Source: an uncultured Oscillospiraceae bacterium (lineage in GTDB: Bacteria > Bacillota > Clostridia > Oscillospirales > Ruminococcaceae). From it: a stretch of 29,156 bases of DNA. Location: contig CAJTNJ010000013.1 of assembly GCA_910577565.1 (NCBI GenBank), positions 1 to 29,156 of the forward strand. The letters run 5' to 3'. Below, piece by piece: positions 7,078-16,093 of the stretch (the stretch's first letter is position 1; the number at the start of each line of letters is the position of its first letter). The position numbers were made by a program, and so were the translations under genes. The notes under the pieces are model-generated. The model was not told where the DNA came from. It saw only the letters and a program-made list of their open reading frames with translations, and searched no databases.

Positions 7078-10000
7078 TTAAGCAGATAGCACAAGCCTAA
7101 TTACATCGAGTGGCTTGTCGTTTAAAATTTTTACAGCGAGATATGGTCTATCTCCTGCGTTTAACACAGCGCGATTGCCGAGTTTGTGGATAATATCCAC
7201 CATCTTTTGCATATTAAGTTTCAATGGGTAAAACTTAATATTAACGTCTTGAAAAATAATTTCGTTGAATCCAAATTCTGCAGACCTTGCTCTGAGAATA
7301 GCTACTTCCATAAGAGAACTAACTGGCTGTGGAGGCTCACCAAATCTGTCAATTAGTTCGTCAACTAGATCCAGTTTGTCATCTTCACTTCTAAGAGCTG
7401 CTATCTTGCGATAAATTTCCAATCGCTGAGATAGATTTGATATATAGTTTTCTGGGATGTGCGCACTAAGTGGTAAATCTATTATGCAATCTTGGATATC
7501 GTTTTTAGGCTGCTTACCCTGAATTTCATCTATGGCTTCATTTAAAATTCTAATGTACATATCATATCCAACAGCTTCCATTTGACCGTGCTGACTTTCC
7601 CCAAGCAGATTCCCTGCTCCTCTAATTTCCAAGTCTCTAAGTGCGACTTTAAACCCAGAACCAAACCTTGTAAATTCTCTAATGGCAGTTAGCCTTTTGG
7701 TTGCAACTTCTGAGAGCGCTTTGCCACCTACAAAAGTGAAATATGCAAATGCACGTCTTTGTGAACGGCCTATTCTGCCTCTTAGTTGATAAAGCTGGGA
7801 AAGGCCTAATCGATCTGCGTTTTCCACTATCATTGTGTTTACATTTGAGATATCAACACCGGTTTCTATGATGGTAGTGCAGACCAAAATATCTATTTCG
7901 TGGTTTAATAGTTGTTCCCAAACAGATGAAAGTTCTTTTTCATTCATTTTGCTGTGAGCAACTTTAACTCTTGCGTCTGGCAACATGTTTTTAATTCTCT
8001 CGGCACAAAGGTTTATGCTGTTAATTTTATTGTGTATATAATAAACTTGCCCGCCTCTTCGAAGCTCTTTTTGAATGGCTTCGTAAATGACCGATGCATT
8101 ATATTCCATAACATATGTTTGAATTGGTTGCCTATTTTTTGGTGGCTGCTCAAGAACACTCATATCTCTAATGCCGGACATTGCCATATTGAGCGTGCGC
8201 GGAATAGGTGTTGCTGAAAGCGATAGAACATCCACACCATTAAAGATCTGCTTAAACCGCTCTTTTTGAACTACTCCAAACCGCTGTTCTTCATCAACTA
8301 TTGCAAGTCCTAAGTTTTTGAAAATAACATCGTTTTGAACAATCCTATGGGTGCCGATTAGCATATCAATCGACCCGTTTGCAAGCCGCTTTATTATGTC
8401 TTTTTGTTGCTTTTGAGTTTTAAATCGTGACAAAAGTTCAATTGTGACAGGGAAATCGCCAAATCTTGCAATGGCAGTTTTATAGTGTTGCCATGCAAGT
8501 ATGGTTGTTGGGCAAAGAAATGCGCACTGTTTTCCGTCCAGCACACATTTAAAAGCAGCTCTTAGTGCAACTTCTGTTTTGCCAAAACCTACATCTCCGC
8601 AAAGCAATCTGTCCATCGGCATTTTTGCTTCCATATCTTTTTTTATCTCCGAAATAGCCTCAAGTTGATCATCGGTTTCTTCATATTCAAAATGTTGCTC
8701 GAAATTTGCCATCCAATCATTATCTTTTGAAAAAGCAAAACCCTCGGTATTTTTGCGCTTAGCATATAGCTTAATTAGTTCTTTTGCCATTTTTGCGACA
8801 ACTTTTTTGACTCTACCTCGCGTTTTGTGCCAATCATCGGTTCCGAGTTTATTAAGTTTAACCCTAGTTTCTCCCGAGCCTATATATTTTGAAACCAAAT
8901 CCAGTTGAGTTACAGGAACATATAATATATCGCTTCCGGCATATTTAATTTTGATATAATCTTTTTCTACATCTTGAACGGTAATTTTTTCTATACCGGC
9001 AAAATTTCCTATGCCGTGTGAAACATGAACAACAAAATCTCCTATATTGAGATCTGACAATGACTTTATTTGTTCGCCTACTCTTTTTTTTGCTTTTTTA
9101 GCCTCGTGATATTTGGTTTTTGCAATTGAAATTACGGCAAACTTTGCGGCTTTATATGAAAAACCTGAAGAAATAGCGCCTTTTGTAATATAAACTCCTG
9201 ATTTGCTCAGTTTATGGTTTATATTATCTGCCAAAAAAGAGGAGATACCGTATGCTGTTAAATCGTTGAAAAGAGCATGAGCAGCTTTTTCGGTTCCTGC
9301 CATTATTACAATAGTATATTTTTTGTCGTGATAGGTTTTTATTTCTTCAAACAGCGCTTTTCTTTCCCCTGTCCAACTGCCAAGCTCTATTGCATCAAAA
9401 GATACAACATGTTTGATTTTGAGGTCACTTATATCTCGCCTAAAATTTTCAAGACAGATTGCACTTTTACATATTCTTCTAAAAAAGCAATCAAAGCTTG
9501 GCCTGCAGTCATGAAGTTCGAAAAACATATCACCTTCTTCATCAAGTATCTTTAAATCATCCTGCCACTGATCATCGTAATTTTGACCGGCTTTTTTAAC
9601 ATCGCTTAGTTCACTGATTATAACCACACTGTCACTAAAATAATCAAATACCGTAGACTTGTTTTCAAAAATGAGCGATATATATTTATCTACATTTGAG
9701 ATGGATATTCCTTGTTCAATAAGCTTTATATCTCGTTCTAGTGACATTTTTACATTTGGGTTTATATTTGAATCTAGAAGCTTTTTCATTTTTTCAACCA
9801 ACAAGCTATTGTCAATCATTAATTCTGATGCCGGATATATGTCTGCGCATTTAAGGTTTTTTACCCTGCGCTGAGTGTCAATATCAAAGTTGGATATGTT
9901 ATCTATTTCATCTCCCCAATATTCGAGCCTTATCGGTTCTTTTAGCGATGTGGAAAACATATCCACTATAGCTCCTCTTACAGCAAATTGCCCTATGCCA

Positions 10001-10515
10001 TCTACTTGATCTCTTCGTGCATATCCCGCTAATAGCAATTTTTGAATAAGTATATTTTGAGGGATGTTCTGTGTGACAGACAAGTTTATAATGGAATTTT
10101 CTAACATTCGCTTTGGAATGGTATATGAGCAGGCGGCTGTTATAGAACAAAACACAACTTTGGTATTGCAAGAAACCACTCGCGAAAGCACACCAAGCCT
10201 TTTGGTTTCATACTCGTTTGAGAAGCTTTCAATAGGTCTAATGATGAGATCGCGATAGGGAAAAACCTCAGCTACATTTTTCCCGGCCATGCAGTTAAAA
10301 TCATCACACATTCTATAGGCACTTTGCTCATCTTTAGTAATAACTATCATGGGGTCAAATCCATTATTTTCACTGTTTGTGCAAAGACTCAGCAATAAAT
10401 TAGATTGATGGACCAAAGAAAGCCCCACAGCCATAGCTGGAGACTTTTCTTTTATGCAGCTTTTTAAAAGCTTAACTTGTTCTAATTTATTAAGGAATTG
10501 GGAAAAAAGAGTCAT
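7078..10515 (-). CDS. mfd: Transcription-repair coupling factor Mfd
   Basis: Mfd frees RNA polymerase stalled at DNA damage and recruits UvrA. The product has 1145 residues, full length for the family. Parts in order: an N-terminal UvrB-homology region; the CarD-like RNA-polymerase-interacting domain near residues 485-550 (DFVVHVSHGIGNFAGI); the helicase core with Walker A GDVGFGKTE near 638; Walker B DEEQRFG near 740; the SATPIPRTL motif; the ETGVDISNVNT and QLRGRIGRSQ motifs VI region; and the C-terminal autoinhibitory domain. All key motifs look intact. The ATG at 10515 is preceded by AGAGGGGAG about 12 bases away, slightly far but the best site. It follows prs and pth on the same strand, the usual Gram-positive order, but the pth-mfd gap is filled by broken pth copies. 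A broken copy of its own 3' end lies downstream. Confidence 0.96.
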   Translation of the reverse strand: MTLFSQFLNKLEQVKLLKSCIKEKSPAMAVGLSLVHQSNLLLSLCTNSENNGFDPMIVITKDEQSAYRMCDDFNCMAGKNVAEVFPYRDLIIRPIESFSNEYETKRLGVLSRVVSCNTKVVFCSITAACSYTIPKRMLENSIINLSVTQNIPQNILIQKLLLAGYARRDQVDGIGQFAVRGAIVDMFSTSLKEPIRLEYWGDEIDNISNFDIDTQRRVKNLKCADIYPASELMIDNSLLVEKMKKLLDSNINPNVKMSLERDIKLIEQGISISNVDKYISLIFENKSTVFDYFSDSVVIISELSDVKKAGQNYDDQWQDDLKILDEEGDMFFELHDCRPSFDCFFRRICKSAICLENFRRDISDLKIKHVVSFDAIELGSWTGERKALFEEIKTYHDKKYTIVIMAGTEKAAHALFNDLTAYGISSFLADNINHKLSKSGVYITKGAISSGFSYKAAKFAVISIAKTKYHEAKKAKKRVGEQIKSLSDLNIGDFVVHVSHGIGNFAGIEKITVQDVEKDYIKIKYAGSDILYVPVTQLDLVSKYIGSGETRVKLNKLGTDDWHKTRGRVKKVVAKMAKELIKLYAKRKNTEGFAFSKDNDWMANFEQHFEYEETDDQLEAISEIKKDMEAKMPMDRLLCGDVGFGKTEVALRAAFKCVLDGKQCAFLCPTTILAWQHYKTAIARFGDFPVTIELLSRFKTQKQQKDIIKRLANGSIDMLIGTHRIVQNDVIFKNLGLAIVDEEQRFGVVQKERFKQIFNGVDVLSLSATPIPRTLNMAMSGIRDMSVLEQPPKNRQPIQTYVMEYNASVIYEAIQKELRRGGQVYYIHNKINSINLCAERIKNMLPDARVKVAHSKMNEKELSSVWEQLLNHEIDILVCTTIIETGVDISNVNTMIVENADRLGLSQLYQLRGRIGRSQRRAFAYFTFVGGKALSEVATKRLTAIREFTRFGSGFKVALRDLEIRGAGNLLGESQHGQMEAVGYDMYIRILNEAIDEIQGKQPKNDIQDCIIDLPLSAHIPENYISNLSQRLEIYRKIAALRSEDDKLDLVDELIDRFGEPPQPVSSLMEVAILRARSAEFGFNEIIFQDVNIKFYPLKLNMQKMVDIIHKLGNRAVLNAGDRPYLAVKILNDKPLDVIRLVLSA

Positions 10516-10674
10516 CCTTTAAAAAATCTCCCCTCTTTTAAATCCAAAAATTCTAATTTTGCCAAGATCAAGTGGATATGTCATCGGACAGAGCAATGAT
10601 GCTGTTGATTTAGGGCTTGTGAATTTGTGCTTGTATGTTAATATTCAATGTAAATTATAATGTTTTCAAAACTT

Positions 10675-11016
10675 TTAGCTATATCCATTCATGGCTTCGT
10701 TTATTTTGTCGTTCACAACCAATTTTATAGGAGAGACTACACGTTTATATGTTTCATTTAAGATTTTAGTATCTGCTTGGCTAAAATTTGAAAGCACCCA
10801 CCGAGCAAGGTAATAGTCAGGGGAAGGCTTTGCGCCGACACCAATCTTTATGCGGCAAAATTGTCGCTGCCTGTTGAATATATTATGCTTTTTAAATCGT
10901 TATGTCCTCCAGCACTAACATTTTTGACCTAATTTTAATTTTACCAATGTCAAAAGATATATTATTGGGCAGAATAATAATGTAGTTGGGTTAAGATCTG
11001 TAAAAATTACGCGTGA
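10675..11016 (-). pseudogene. Broken pth 3' copy (distal)
   Basis: It repeats the last part of pth, from the segment encoding the SDDISLDIGKIRIR region to the stop. It shares with the middle copy an insertion-type frameshift at the SKGSAGGHN motif (a run reading AACATTTTT on the plus strand where the gene has GCCTTTGG), and it has its own one-base deletion in GCGGCAAAA. There is no start or ribosome binding site. The tail (…INEAMNGYS) still reads like Pth, so decay is recent or slow. Confidence 0.85.
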
Positions 11017-11056
11017 AAGTTAATACTTATTGTAAATTATAACATTATTAAAACTT

Positions 11057-11398
11057 TTAGTTATATTTATTCATGGCTTCGTTTATTTTATCGTACATAA
11101 CCAATTTTATATCAGAGACTACACGTTTATATGTTTCATTTAAGATTTTAGTATCTGCTTGGCTAAAATTTGAAAGCACCCACCGATCAAGGTCATAGTC
11201 AGGGGAAGGTTTTGCGCCGACACCAATCTTTATGCGGCAAAAATTGTCGCTGACTGTTGAATATATTATGCTTTTTAACCCATTACGTCCTCCAGCACTA
11301 ACATTTTTGACCTAATTTTAATTTTACCAATGTCAAAAGATATATTATTGAACAGGACAATAATGTAGTTGTCTTAGAACTGGTAAAAATTACGCGTG
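11057..11398 (-). pseudogene. Broken pth 3' copy (proximal)
   Basis: Second partial copy of the pth C-terminal region, directly downstream of the intact gene. It carries the same frameshift at the GSAGGHN motif as the distal copy, so the two copies probably share an ancestor that was already broken before the later duplication. It has no start codon context. Confidence 0.85.
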
Positions 11399-11439
11399 AA
11401 AGTTAATACTTATTGTAAATTATGACATTGTCAAAACTT

Positions 11440-12060
11440 TTAGTTATATTCATTCATGGCCTCGTTTATTTTGTCGTATACAAGCAATTTTATAGCAGAG
11501 GCTACACGTTTATATGTTTCATTTAAGATTTTAGTATCTGTTTGGTTGAAATCAGAAAGCACCCACTTAGCAAGGTCATAGTCAGGGGAAGGCTTTGCGC
11601 CGACACCAATCTTTATGCGGCAAAAATTGTCGCTGCCTGTTGAATATATTATGCTTTTTAAACCGTTATGTCCTCCAGCACTGCCTTTGGACCTAATTCT
11701 AATTTTACCAATGTCAAGAGATATATCATCGGACAAAACAATTATGTCGTTGGCGTCAAGCTTGTAAAAATTGCGTGCCAATTCTACCGAAACGCCGCTG
11801 TTGTTCATATAGGTCAAAGGTTTCATCAGCAAGCAATTTATATCGCCTATATATCCGAAGCCAATAAGTGCTTTAAATTTTTGCTTACTTAGTTTTATGC
11901 CAAAATTACTTGAGATTTCGTCTAACGCTTTAAAACCGACATTATGTCTTGAGTTTTCATATTTAGGACCTACATTTCCGAGGCCGACAATAATTTTGTT
12001 GATTGGTTGGTGTTTTTTAGAATTATTTTTTAACTTTTCAAATATTGAATATATGCTCAT
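11440..12060 (-). CDS. pth: Peptidyl-tRNA hydrolase
   Basis: Pth recycles peptidyl-tRNAs released early from ribosomes by cutting the ester bond. Motifs: VGLGNVGPKYENSRHNVGF with the catalytic His, KPLTYMNNSG, LSDDISLDIGKIRIR with the catalytic Asp, and GSAGGHNGLKSI. The ATG at 12060 lies 4 bases after the prs stop, with GGTG about 9 bases upstream inside the prs end, indicating translational coupling. This gives 206 residues, including an N-terminal extension of about 17 residues over the usual start. A longer frame from 12102 would overlap prs and is not supported. The 3' part of this gene is the source of two broken downstream copies. It belongs to the prs-pth-mfd block. Confidence 0.95.
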   Translation of the reverse strand: MSIYSIFEKLKNNSKKHQPINKIIVGLGNVGPKYENSRHNVGFKALDEISSNFGIKLSKQKFKALIGFGYIGDINCLLMKPLTYMNNSGVSVELARNFYKLDANDIIVLSDDISLDIGKIRIRSKGSAGGHNGLKSIIYSTGSDNFCRIKIGVGAKPSPDYDLAKWVLSDFNQTDTKILNETYKRVASAIKLLVYDKINEAMNEYN

Positions 12061-12064
12061 TATA

Positions 12065-13027
12065 TTATTCACCAAACAAAGGCGATACGGGCTTGTCCTC
12101 ATAAATTCTTGCTATTGCTTCAGCAAAAACGGGAGCAATTGATATAGTTTTTATCTTATCAATTTGTTTATCTTCGTCAAGAGGAACTGTATCCAAGATT
12201 AACAGCTCTTTTATCACCGAATTTTGTATGCGTTCAATAGCAGGGCCGGATAAAACCCCGTGTGTAGCACATGCATAAACTTCCTTTGCGCCGCCAATTT
12301 CAATTATTGCCTTTGCTGCATTGCAAAGCGTGCCAGCAGTATCAATCATGTCATCGGCAATTATGACTCTTTTATCTTTAACGTCTCCGATAATGTTCAT
12401 AACTTCAGAGACATTAGCTTTTTGTCGGCGTTTATCTACAATAGCAAGTGCAACATCCAGTCTTGCTGCCAAGTTTCTGGCGCGAGTTACAGAGCCAAGA
12501 TCTGGTGATACGACCATGACATCTTGCCTTTCATCCTTAAACATCTCTTGGAAGTAGGGTGCTATTACGGGCACTCCGAGCAAGTGATCAACTGGGATGT
12601 TGAAAAAGCCTTGAATCTGAGGCGCATGAAGATCCATAGTGAGGATCCGGTTTGCTCCGGCAGTTGTTATTATGTCCGCGCATAACTTTGCAGATATTGG
12701 ATCTCGAGCTTTTGTTTTTCTATCTTGTCGCGCATAGCCAAAATATGGGATAACAGCAGTAATTCTGCCAGCAGAAGCCCTCCTGAGAGCATCTATCATA
12801 ATGAGAAGTTCCATCAAGTTCGTATTAACCGGTTGGCATGTTGATTGAATAACAAAACAGTCCGATCCGCGAACAGATTCTTGAATTGATACTGATATTT
12901 CTCCATCGCTAAAAGTCTCTACTTTACAATTTCCAATTTTTAAACTTAATTCTTTAGCAACCATTTCAGCAACTGATCTGTTTGAGTTACCTGCAAAAAT
13001 TTTAATATCTTTACCATGCAAGCTCAC
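12065..13027 (-). CDS. prs: Ribose-phosphate pyrophosphokinase (PRPP synthetase, class I)
   Basis: It makes phosphoribosyl pyrophosphate from ribose-5-phosphate and ATP, feeding purine, pyrimidine, His and Trp synthesis. The 320-residue product has the class I landmarks: FSDGEISV near 40, the adenine-binding PYFGYARQDRK near 97-107, the metal-binding MDLHAPQIQGFF near 132, the flexible-loop KRRQKAN, and the PRPP-binding VIIADDMIDTAGT near 220. The start is GTG at 13027, with GGGGG 8 bases upstream. It heads the prs-pth-mfd block; pth begins 4 bases after its stop. The block probably starts from a promoter in the 245-base divergent gap shared with the bile-salt-hydrolase-like gene. Confidence 0.97.
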   Translation of the reverse strand: MSLHGKDIKIFAGNSNRSVAEMVAKELSLKIGNCKVETFSDGEISVSIQESVRGSDCFVIQSTCQPVNTNLMELLIMIDALRRASAGRITAVIPYFGYARQDRKTKARDPISAKLCADIITTAGANRILTMDLHAPQIQGFFNIPVDHLLGVPVIAPYFQEMFKDERQDVMVVSPDLGSVTRARNLAARLDVALAIVDKRRQKANVSEVMNIIGDVKDKRVIIADDMIDTAGTLCNAAKAIIEIGGAKEVYACATHGVLSGPAIERIQNSVIKELLILDTVPLDEDKQIDKIKTISIAPVFAEAIARIYEDKPVSPLFGE

Positions 13028-13272
13028 AATTTTATCCCCCTATAATAATTTGTTAATATTATAAATTATTATATATTAATATTCTCCGGTTAGCAAGAAA
13101 TTCTATGAAAAAATTTGTATATTTCTGTAGGTATCACATACCATTGTAAAATTCACATAATAGTTTTTAGAATATTTGATAAAAAATGAAAAAATTAAAC
13201 GTAATATGATATAATAATATCAACTAATAATAATTTTTTGTTTAGTTATAAAAATGATAGGAGTGGAATATT

Positions 13273-14247
13273 ATGTGTACAGCATCAACTTATAAAACGA
13301 AAGATTTTTATTTTGGTCGCACATTAGATTACGAATTTTCTTATGGAGAAGAGATTACAATAACTCCACGAAATTATCCATTTAATTTTTTAGAGAAAGG
13401 AAATATAAATGTTCATTATGCAATAATTGGTATGGCGCATATTATAGAAGATTATCCACTATATTACGATGCTATTAATGAAAAAGGATTAGGTATGGCA
13501 GGACTGAATTTTGTGGGTAATGCAAAATATAAAGGAAGCGTGAAAGGGAAAGATAACATAGCACAATTTGAATTTATTCCTTGGATTCTATGTCAATGTG
13601 CCACTGTAAAAGAAGCAAAAAATTTAGTGGAGAAAATAAATTTATTAAATACACCATTTAACGATAAATTACCAGTAGCTGAATTGCATTGGATTATTTC
13701 AGATAGCGAAACATCTATAACAGTAGAATCAGTAAAAGAAGGAATTAAAATATATGAAAATCCTGTAGGAGTTTTAACCAATAATCCTACTTTTGATATA
13801 CAAATGTTTGAATTGAATAATTATATGAATTTGTCAGCTAAATCACCGGAAGATAGATTTGCTAAAGGGATAAATTTAAAACAATACAGTAGAGGAATGG
13901 GGGCTATGGGTCTTCCAGGAGATCTATCATCACAATCTAGGTTTATAAGAGTAGCATTTACAAAAATGAATTCAATTTCTGGAGAAGGAGAAAAAGAAAG
14001 CGTCAGCCAGTTTTTTCATATTCTTAACTCTGTCGATCAACAAAGAGGATGTTGTGATTTGGGAAATGGGAAATATGAAATAACAATTTACACGTCGTGT
14101 TGTAATACAAATAAAGGAATATATTATTATACAACCTATGACAATCATCAAATTACTTCTATAAATATGCACAAAGAAAATTTAGATGGTGAAAAACTTA
14201 TAAGATATCCATTAATAGTTGAAGAGCAAATAAGAGAGCAAAATTAA
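13273..14247 (+). CDS. Bile salt hydrolase / choloylglycine hydrolase family enzyme
   Basis: A 324-residue Ntn-hydrolase of the choloylglycine hydrolase/penicillin V acylase family. After removal of Met1, Cys2 (MCTAST) becomes the nucleophile. Expected active-site residues are visible: Arg16 and Asp19 in FGRTLDYE, the Asn in GMAGLNFVGNAKY (BSH-like; penicillin V acylases usually have Tyr here), VLTNNPTFD, and the Arg in SQSRFIRVAF. There is no signal peptide, so it is cytoplasmic. Known members free taurine or glycine from conjugated bile acids, or cleave other acyl amides. The ribosome binding site is AGGAGTGG, 6 bases before the ATG. A -10 TATAAT lies at 13210-13215. It stands alone, divergent from prs and next to a decayed IS element, so gain by transfer is plausible. 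Substrate cannot be fixed from sequence alone. Confidence 0.85.
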   Translation: MCTASTYKTKDFYFGRTLDYEFSYGEEITITPRNYPFNFLEKGNINVHYAIIGMAHIIEDYPLYYDAINEKGLGMAGLNFVGNAKYKGSVKGKDNIAQFEFIPWILCQCATVKEAKNLVEKINLLNTPFNDKLPVAELHWIISDSETSITVESVKEGIKIYENPVGVLTNNPTFDIQMFELNNYMNLSAKSPEDRFAKGINLKQYSRGMGAMGLPGDLSSQSRFIRVAFTKMNSISGEGEKESVSQFFHILNSVDQQRGCCDLGNGKYEITIYTSCCNTNKGIYYYTTYDNHQITSINMHKENLDGEKLIRYPLIVEEQIREQN

Positions 14248-14274
14248 ATAACTGTTGAAAATTAAGTAGTTCCC

Positions 14275-14790
14275 ATATACAAAGCTAAGGAAGAAACTCA
14301 ATAAAAGAGGCAGAATTTTAAGAAAAGGAAAACGAAACTTAAACTCTCCAAATTTTTTATAAGCATACACAAAAATATTCATGACAGTTTTAAAAGTATC
14401 TATTGAACAAAAAAAGCTTTAGATCGCCTCTGTAAAGCAGCTATGTATTTACGAATATCTGAATTGATCTATTTTGCTGTAAAAGTATGGTTTTTGTTCT
14501 TGAAATAGCAATGCTTACCACTATAGCATACATTTTGATAGCTTGGATTTGCCTCAGAATAGCAATATTTTGCTTTCGGCGCTTTCTTAGCTATATTCTG
14601 TACCCTTTTTCCATTTTTATCAAACACAATGTCATAACCTACTATTTGCCTCGGTTTTATTGTTACAAACGTTATCAGATAATTTTTGTTTTTCTATCCA
14701 AATAACTATAGAGTTCGCCCATTTATATTATTTCTTTAGGACCTTTTTCTTTTGTTGCATATCATTGTAATATCTACACTTTTGGCGTTC
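14275..14790 (-). mobile_element. Decayed IS1-like transposase remnant (copy 1)
   Basis: Read on the minus strand, pieces of a transposase appear: KPRQIVGYDIVFDKNGKRVQ, KKAPKAKY, NPSYQNV.YSGKH, then after a frameshift a stretch around FKTVMNIFVYAYKKFGEFK. It resembles the C-terminal catalytic half of IS1-family enzymes. Frameshifts and stops split it and the N-terminal half is barely readable. A second copy with high identity lies at 27.5-28.0 kb in the opposite orientation. Open frames on the opposite strand here are only shadows of this element. Confidence 0.75.
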
Positions 14791-14807
14791 TAGGTGATTT
14801 TTAATTC

Positions 14808-14852
14808 TTGACAATATTTGAGTATTGTGATAATGTAAAAATATGGTATAAT
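14808..14852 (+). promoter_or_regulatory. Promoter(s) of the rubredoxin gene
   Basis: A TTGACA (14808-14813) is followed after 17 bases by TAATGT. A second, overlapping pair is TTGTGA (14825-14830), 16 bases, TATAAT (14847-14852). Either would give a leader of about 55-80 bases before the rubredoxin start. Confidence 0.65.
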
Positions 14853-14914
14853 TTGTTATGATTTATATTTAAACTTATGTAACTATTTAAAATTTAAAGA
14901 AAGGTGTGACTAAA

Positions 14915-15043
14915 ATGGAAGAAAAAGTAAGCTATTTATGCACTGTTTGTGGTTATGTTTATGAAGGGGATATAAATCAGGAACCAGATGATTATATATG
15001 TCCTATTTGTGGCGTTGGAAAGGATATGTTCGAAAAGCAATAA
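14915..15043 (+). CDS. Short rubredoxin
   Basis: A 42-residue protein with the two iron-binding knuckles of rubredoxin: CTVCGYVY near residues 9-16 and CPICGVGKDMFE near 29-40. Rubredoxins carry one iron on four Cys and shuttle single electrons in the cytoplasm, in anaerobes often to oxygen- or peroxide-removing enzymes. The loop between the knuckles is about 10 residues shorter than in the usual 52-residue protein, resembling the rubredoxin-like end of rubrerythrin. The ATG follows AAAGGTG by about 8 bases. It has its own promoter and terminator, so it is a single-gene unit. It is not a broken fragment of a larger gene: no coding sequence continues upstream. Partner unknown. Confidence 0.88.
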   Translation: MEEKVSYLCTVCGYVYEGDINQEPDDYICPICGVGKDMFEKQ

Positions 15044-15105
15044 TGCTTTTGGAAAATAATATGTTTTCTTAGTCAAAAAAGTAATAATATTTAAATATTA
15101 AAGAA

Positions 15106-15142
15106 ATATACAGCAAACTTAAGACTTTGCTGTATATTTTTA
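15106..15142 (+). terminator. Rho-independent terminator of the rubredoxin gene
   Basis: A perfect 12-bp stem (ATATACAGCAAA with TTTGCTGTATAT), an 8-base loop, and a T-rich tail, 63 bases past the rubredoxin stop. Confidence 0.88.
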
Positions 15143-15592
15143 TTGCTATCAAATTATAATTGATATATTAAAAAGCAAAAAGACAGTTTATTTTATTAAA
15201 ATTAATTTGTATTGTTAAAAGTGCTGTAATTAGAGGCTTTTGGCAGTTATGATAAAATAATGCAATATACAGAATTTTTATGTTTGCAAAAAATACGTTC
15301 AGTTGACTAAAGCGCAATTGATCATAAAATAAACGTTCGTATATTAAAAAATCTAAAGTAATAAAGAAATAATATAGCAAAAATTAGAAAAATATGAAAA
15401 TTTTGTTGCACTACTTATGATTTTGTTATTTGTATTATTGAAACAATATTATTTTTTCTTACTGGATTCATATTATATATTATAATTGTTCTAGTTTAAT
15501 TTTGTTTATAAGTCATTTAATCGTGTGTTATATTAAAATTGTAAAAAACGACAAATGGTTTTCATGGTTTTTAATATATTCAATACAGTAAA
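15143..15592. other. AT-rich intergenic region, nothing recognised
   Basis: Lies between the rubredoxin terminator and the 3' end of trmL. A 70-codon minus-strand frame (15168-15380) has no ribosome binding site and low-complexity composition. I see no terminator for trmL with a strong stem. Confidence 0.5.
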
Positions 15593-16093
15593 TTAATCCC
15601 AACTATACTTTGTTAGTGATCCTTCATTTTGCAAATTTGGGAAATGCCATTGTCTTAAAACTTCATATGTGCCTATTGCGACTGTGTTTGATAAATTTAA
15701 ACTGCGAAGATTATGTTTCATAGGGATTCTTACGCAGCTGTTTTTGTTGTCTTTTAAAAGGCATTCTGGAAGACCTGCATCCTCACGCCCAAAGATCAAA
15801 AAGCAGTTGTTCTTATAACTTACTTCGGAATACACATTTTTGGCCTTTGTAGTAAAAAAGTACATATATTCACCTTTGTTCTTTTCTAAAAAGGCATCTA
15901 AATTTTCATATGAGGTTATGTCAAGGTCATACCAATAGTCGAGGCCGGCACGTTTTAGTTTTTTGTCATCAATTTTAAAACCCATAGGGCAAACCAGATG
16001 CAACCTGCTACCCGTAACTGCGCATGTTCTAGCAATATTCCCTGTATTTTGTGGTATCTGTGGTTCAACTAGAACTATATTCAAAATAGCCAA
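15593..16093 (-). CDS. trmL: TrmL-like tRNA (cytidine/uridine-2'-O-)-methyltransferase
   Basis: A SPOUT-class (trefoil-knot) methyltransferase, the family that methylates the ribose at wobble position 34 of tRNA-Leu using SAM. The 166-residue length is typical. It starts with LNIVLVEPQIPQNTGNIART and has the knot-forming SAM-site motifs FGREDAGLPE, IPMKHNLRSLNLSNTVAI and YEVLRQW. I place the start at TTG 16093, 7 bases after a strong GGAGG. A longer TTG-started version from 16111 would overlap that site. It is a single gene on the minus strand. The nearest same-strand genes upstream (nifU and its fragment) are about 350 bases away. Confidence 0.93.
   Translation of the reverse strand: MAILNIVLVEPQIPQNTGNIARTCAVTGSRLHLVCPMGFKIDDKKLKRAGLDYWYDLDITSYENLDAFLEKNKGEYMYFFTTKAKNVYSEVSYKNNCFLIFGREDAGLPECLLKDNKNSCVRIPMKHNLRSLNLSNTVAIGTYEVLRQWHFPNLQNEGSLTKYSWD

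Larger units (their letters stand above)
10552..11777 (-). repeat. Tandem array of about 380-bp units derived from the pth 3' half
   Basis: Three head-to-tail units (about 10636-11016, 11017-11398 and 11399-11777) and a partial fourth (10552-10635) share one layout: about 40 bases past the pth stop, the C-terminal coding part, then an internal pth segment ending at AAAAATTGCGTG or AAAAATTACGCGTG. The last unit is part of the intact gene. The unit length is almost constant (379-382 bases). Copies are about 90% identical to the gene by eye. The junction is the same in each, which points to repeated unequal crossing-over after one founding duplication. Confidence 0.9.

Noticed and set aside
14487..14705. 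Plus-strand frame with apparent membrane protein, similar to a frame at 27387-27803
   Set aside because: Both are antisense readings of the two IS1-like copies. Their similarity comes from the repeated element, and the transposase sense is on the other strand.
15168..15380. 70-codon minus-strand frame
   Set aside because: Hydrophobic low-complexity product in AT-rich DNA with no start signals.
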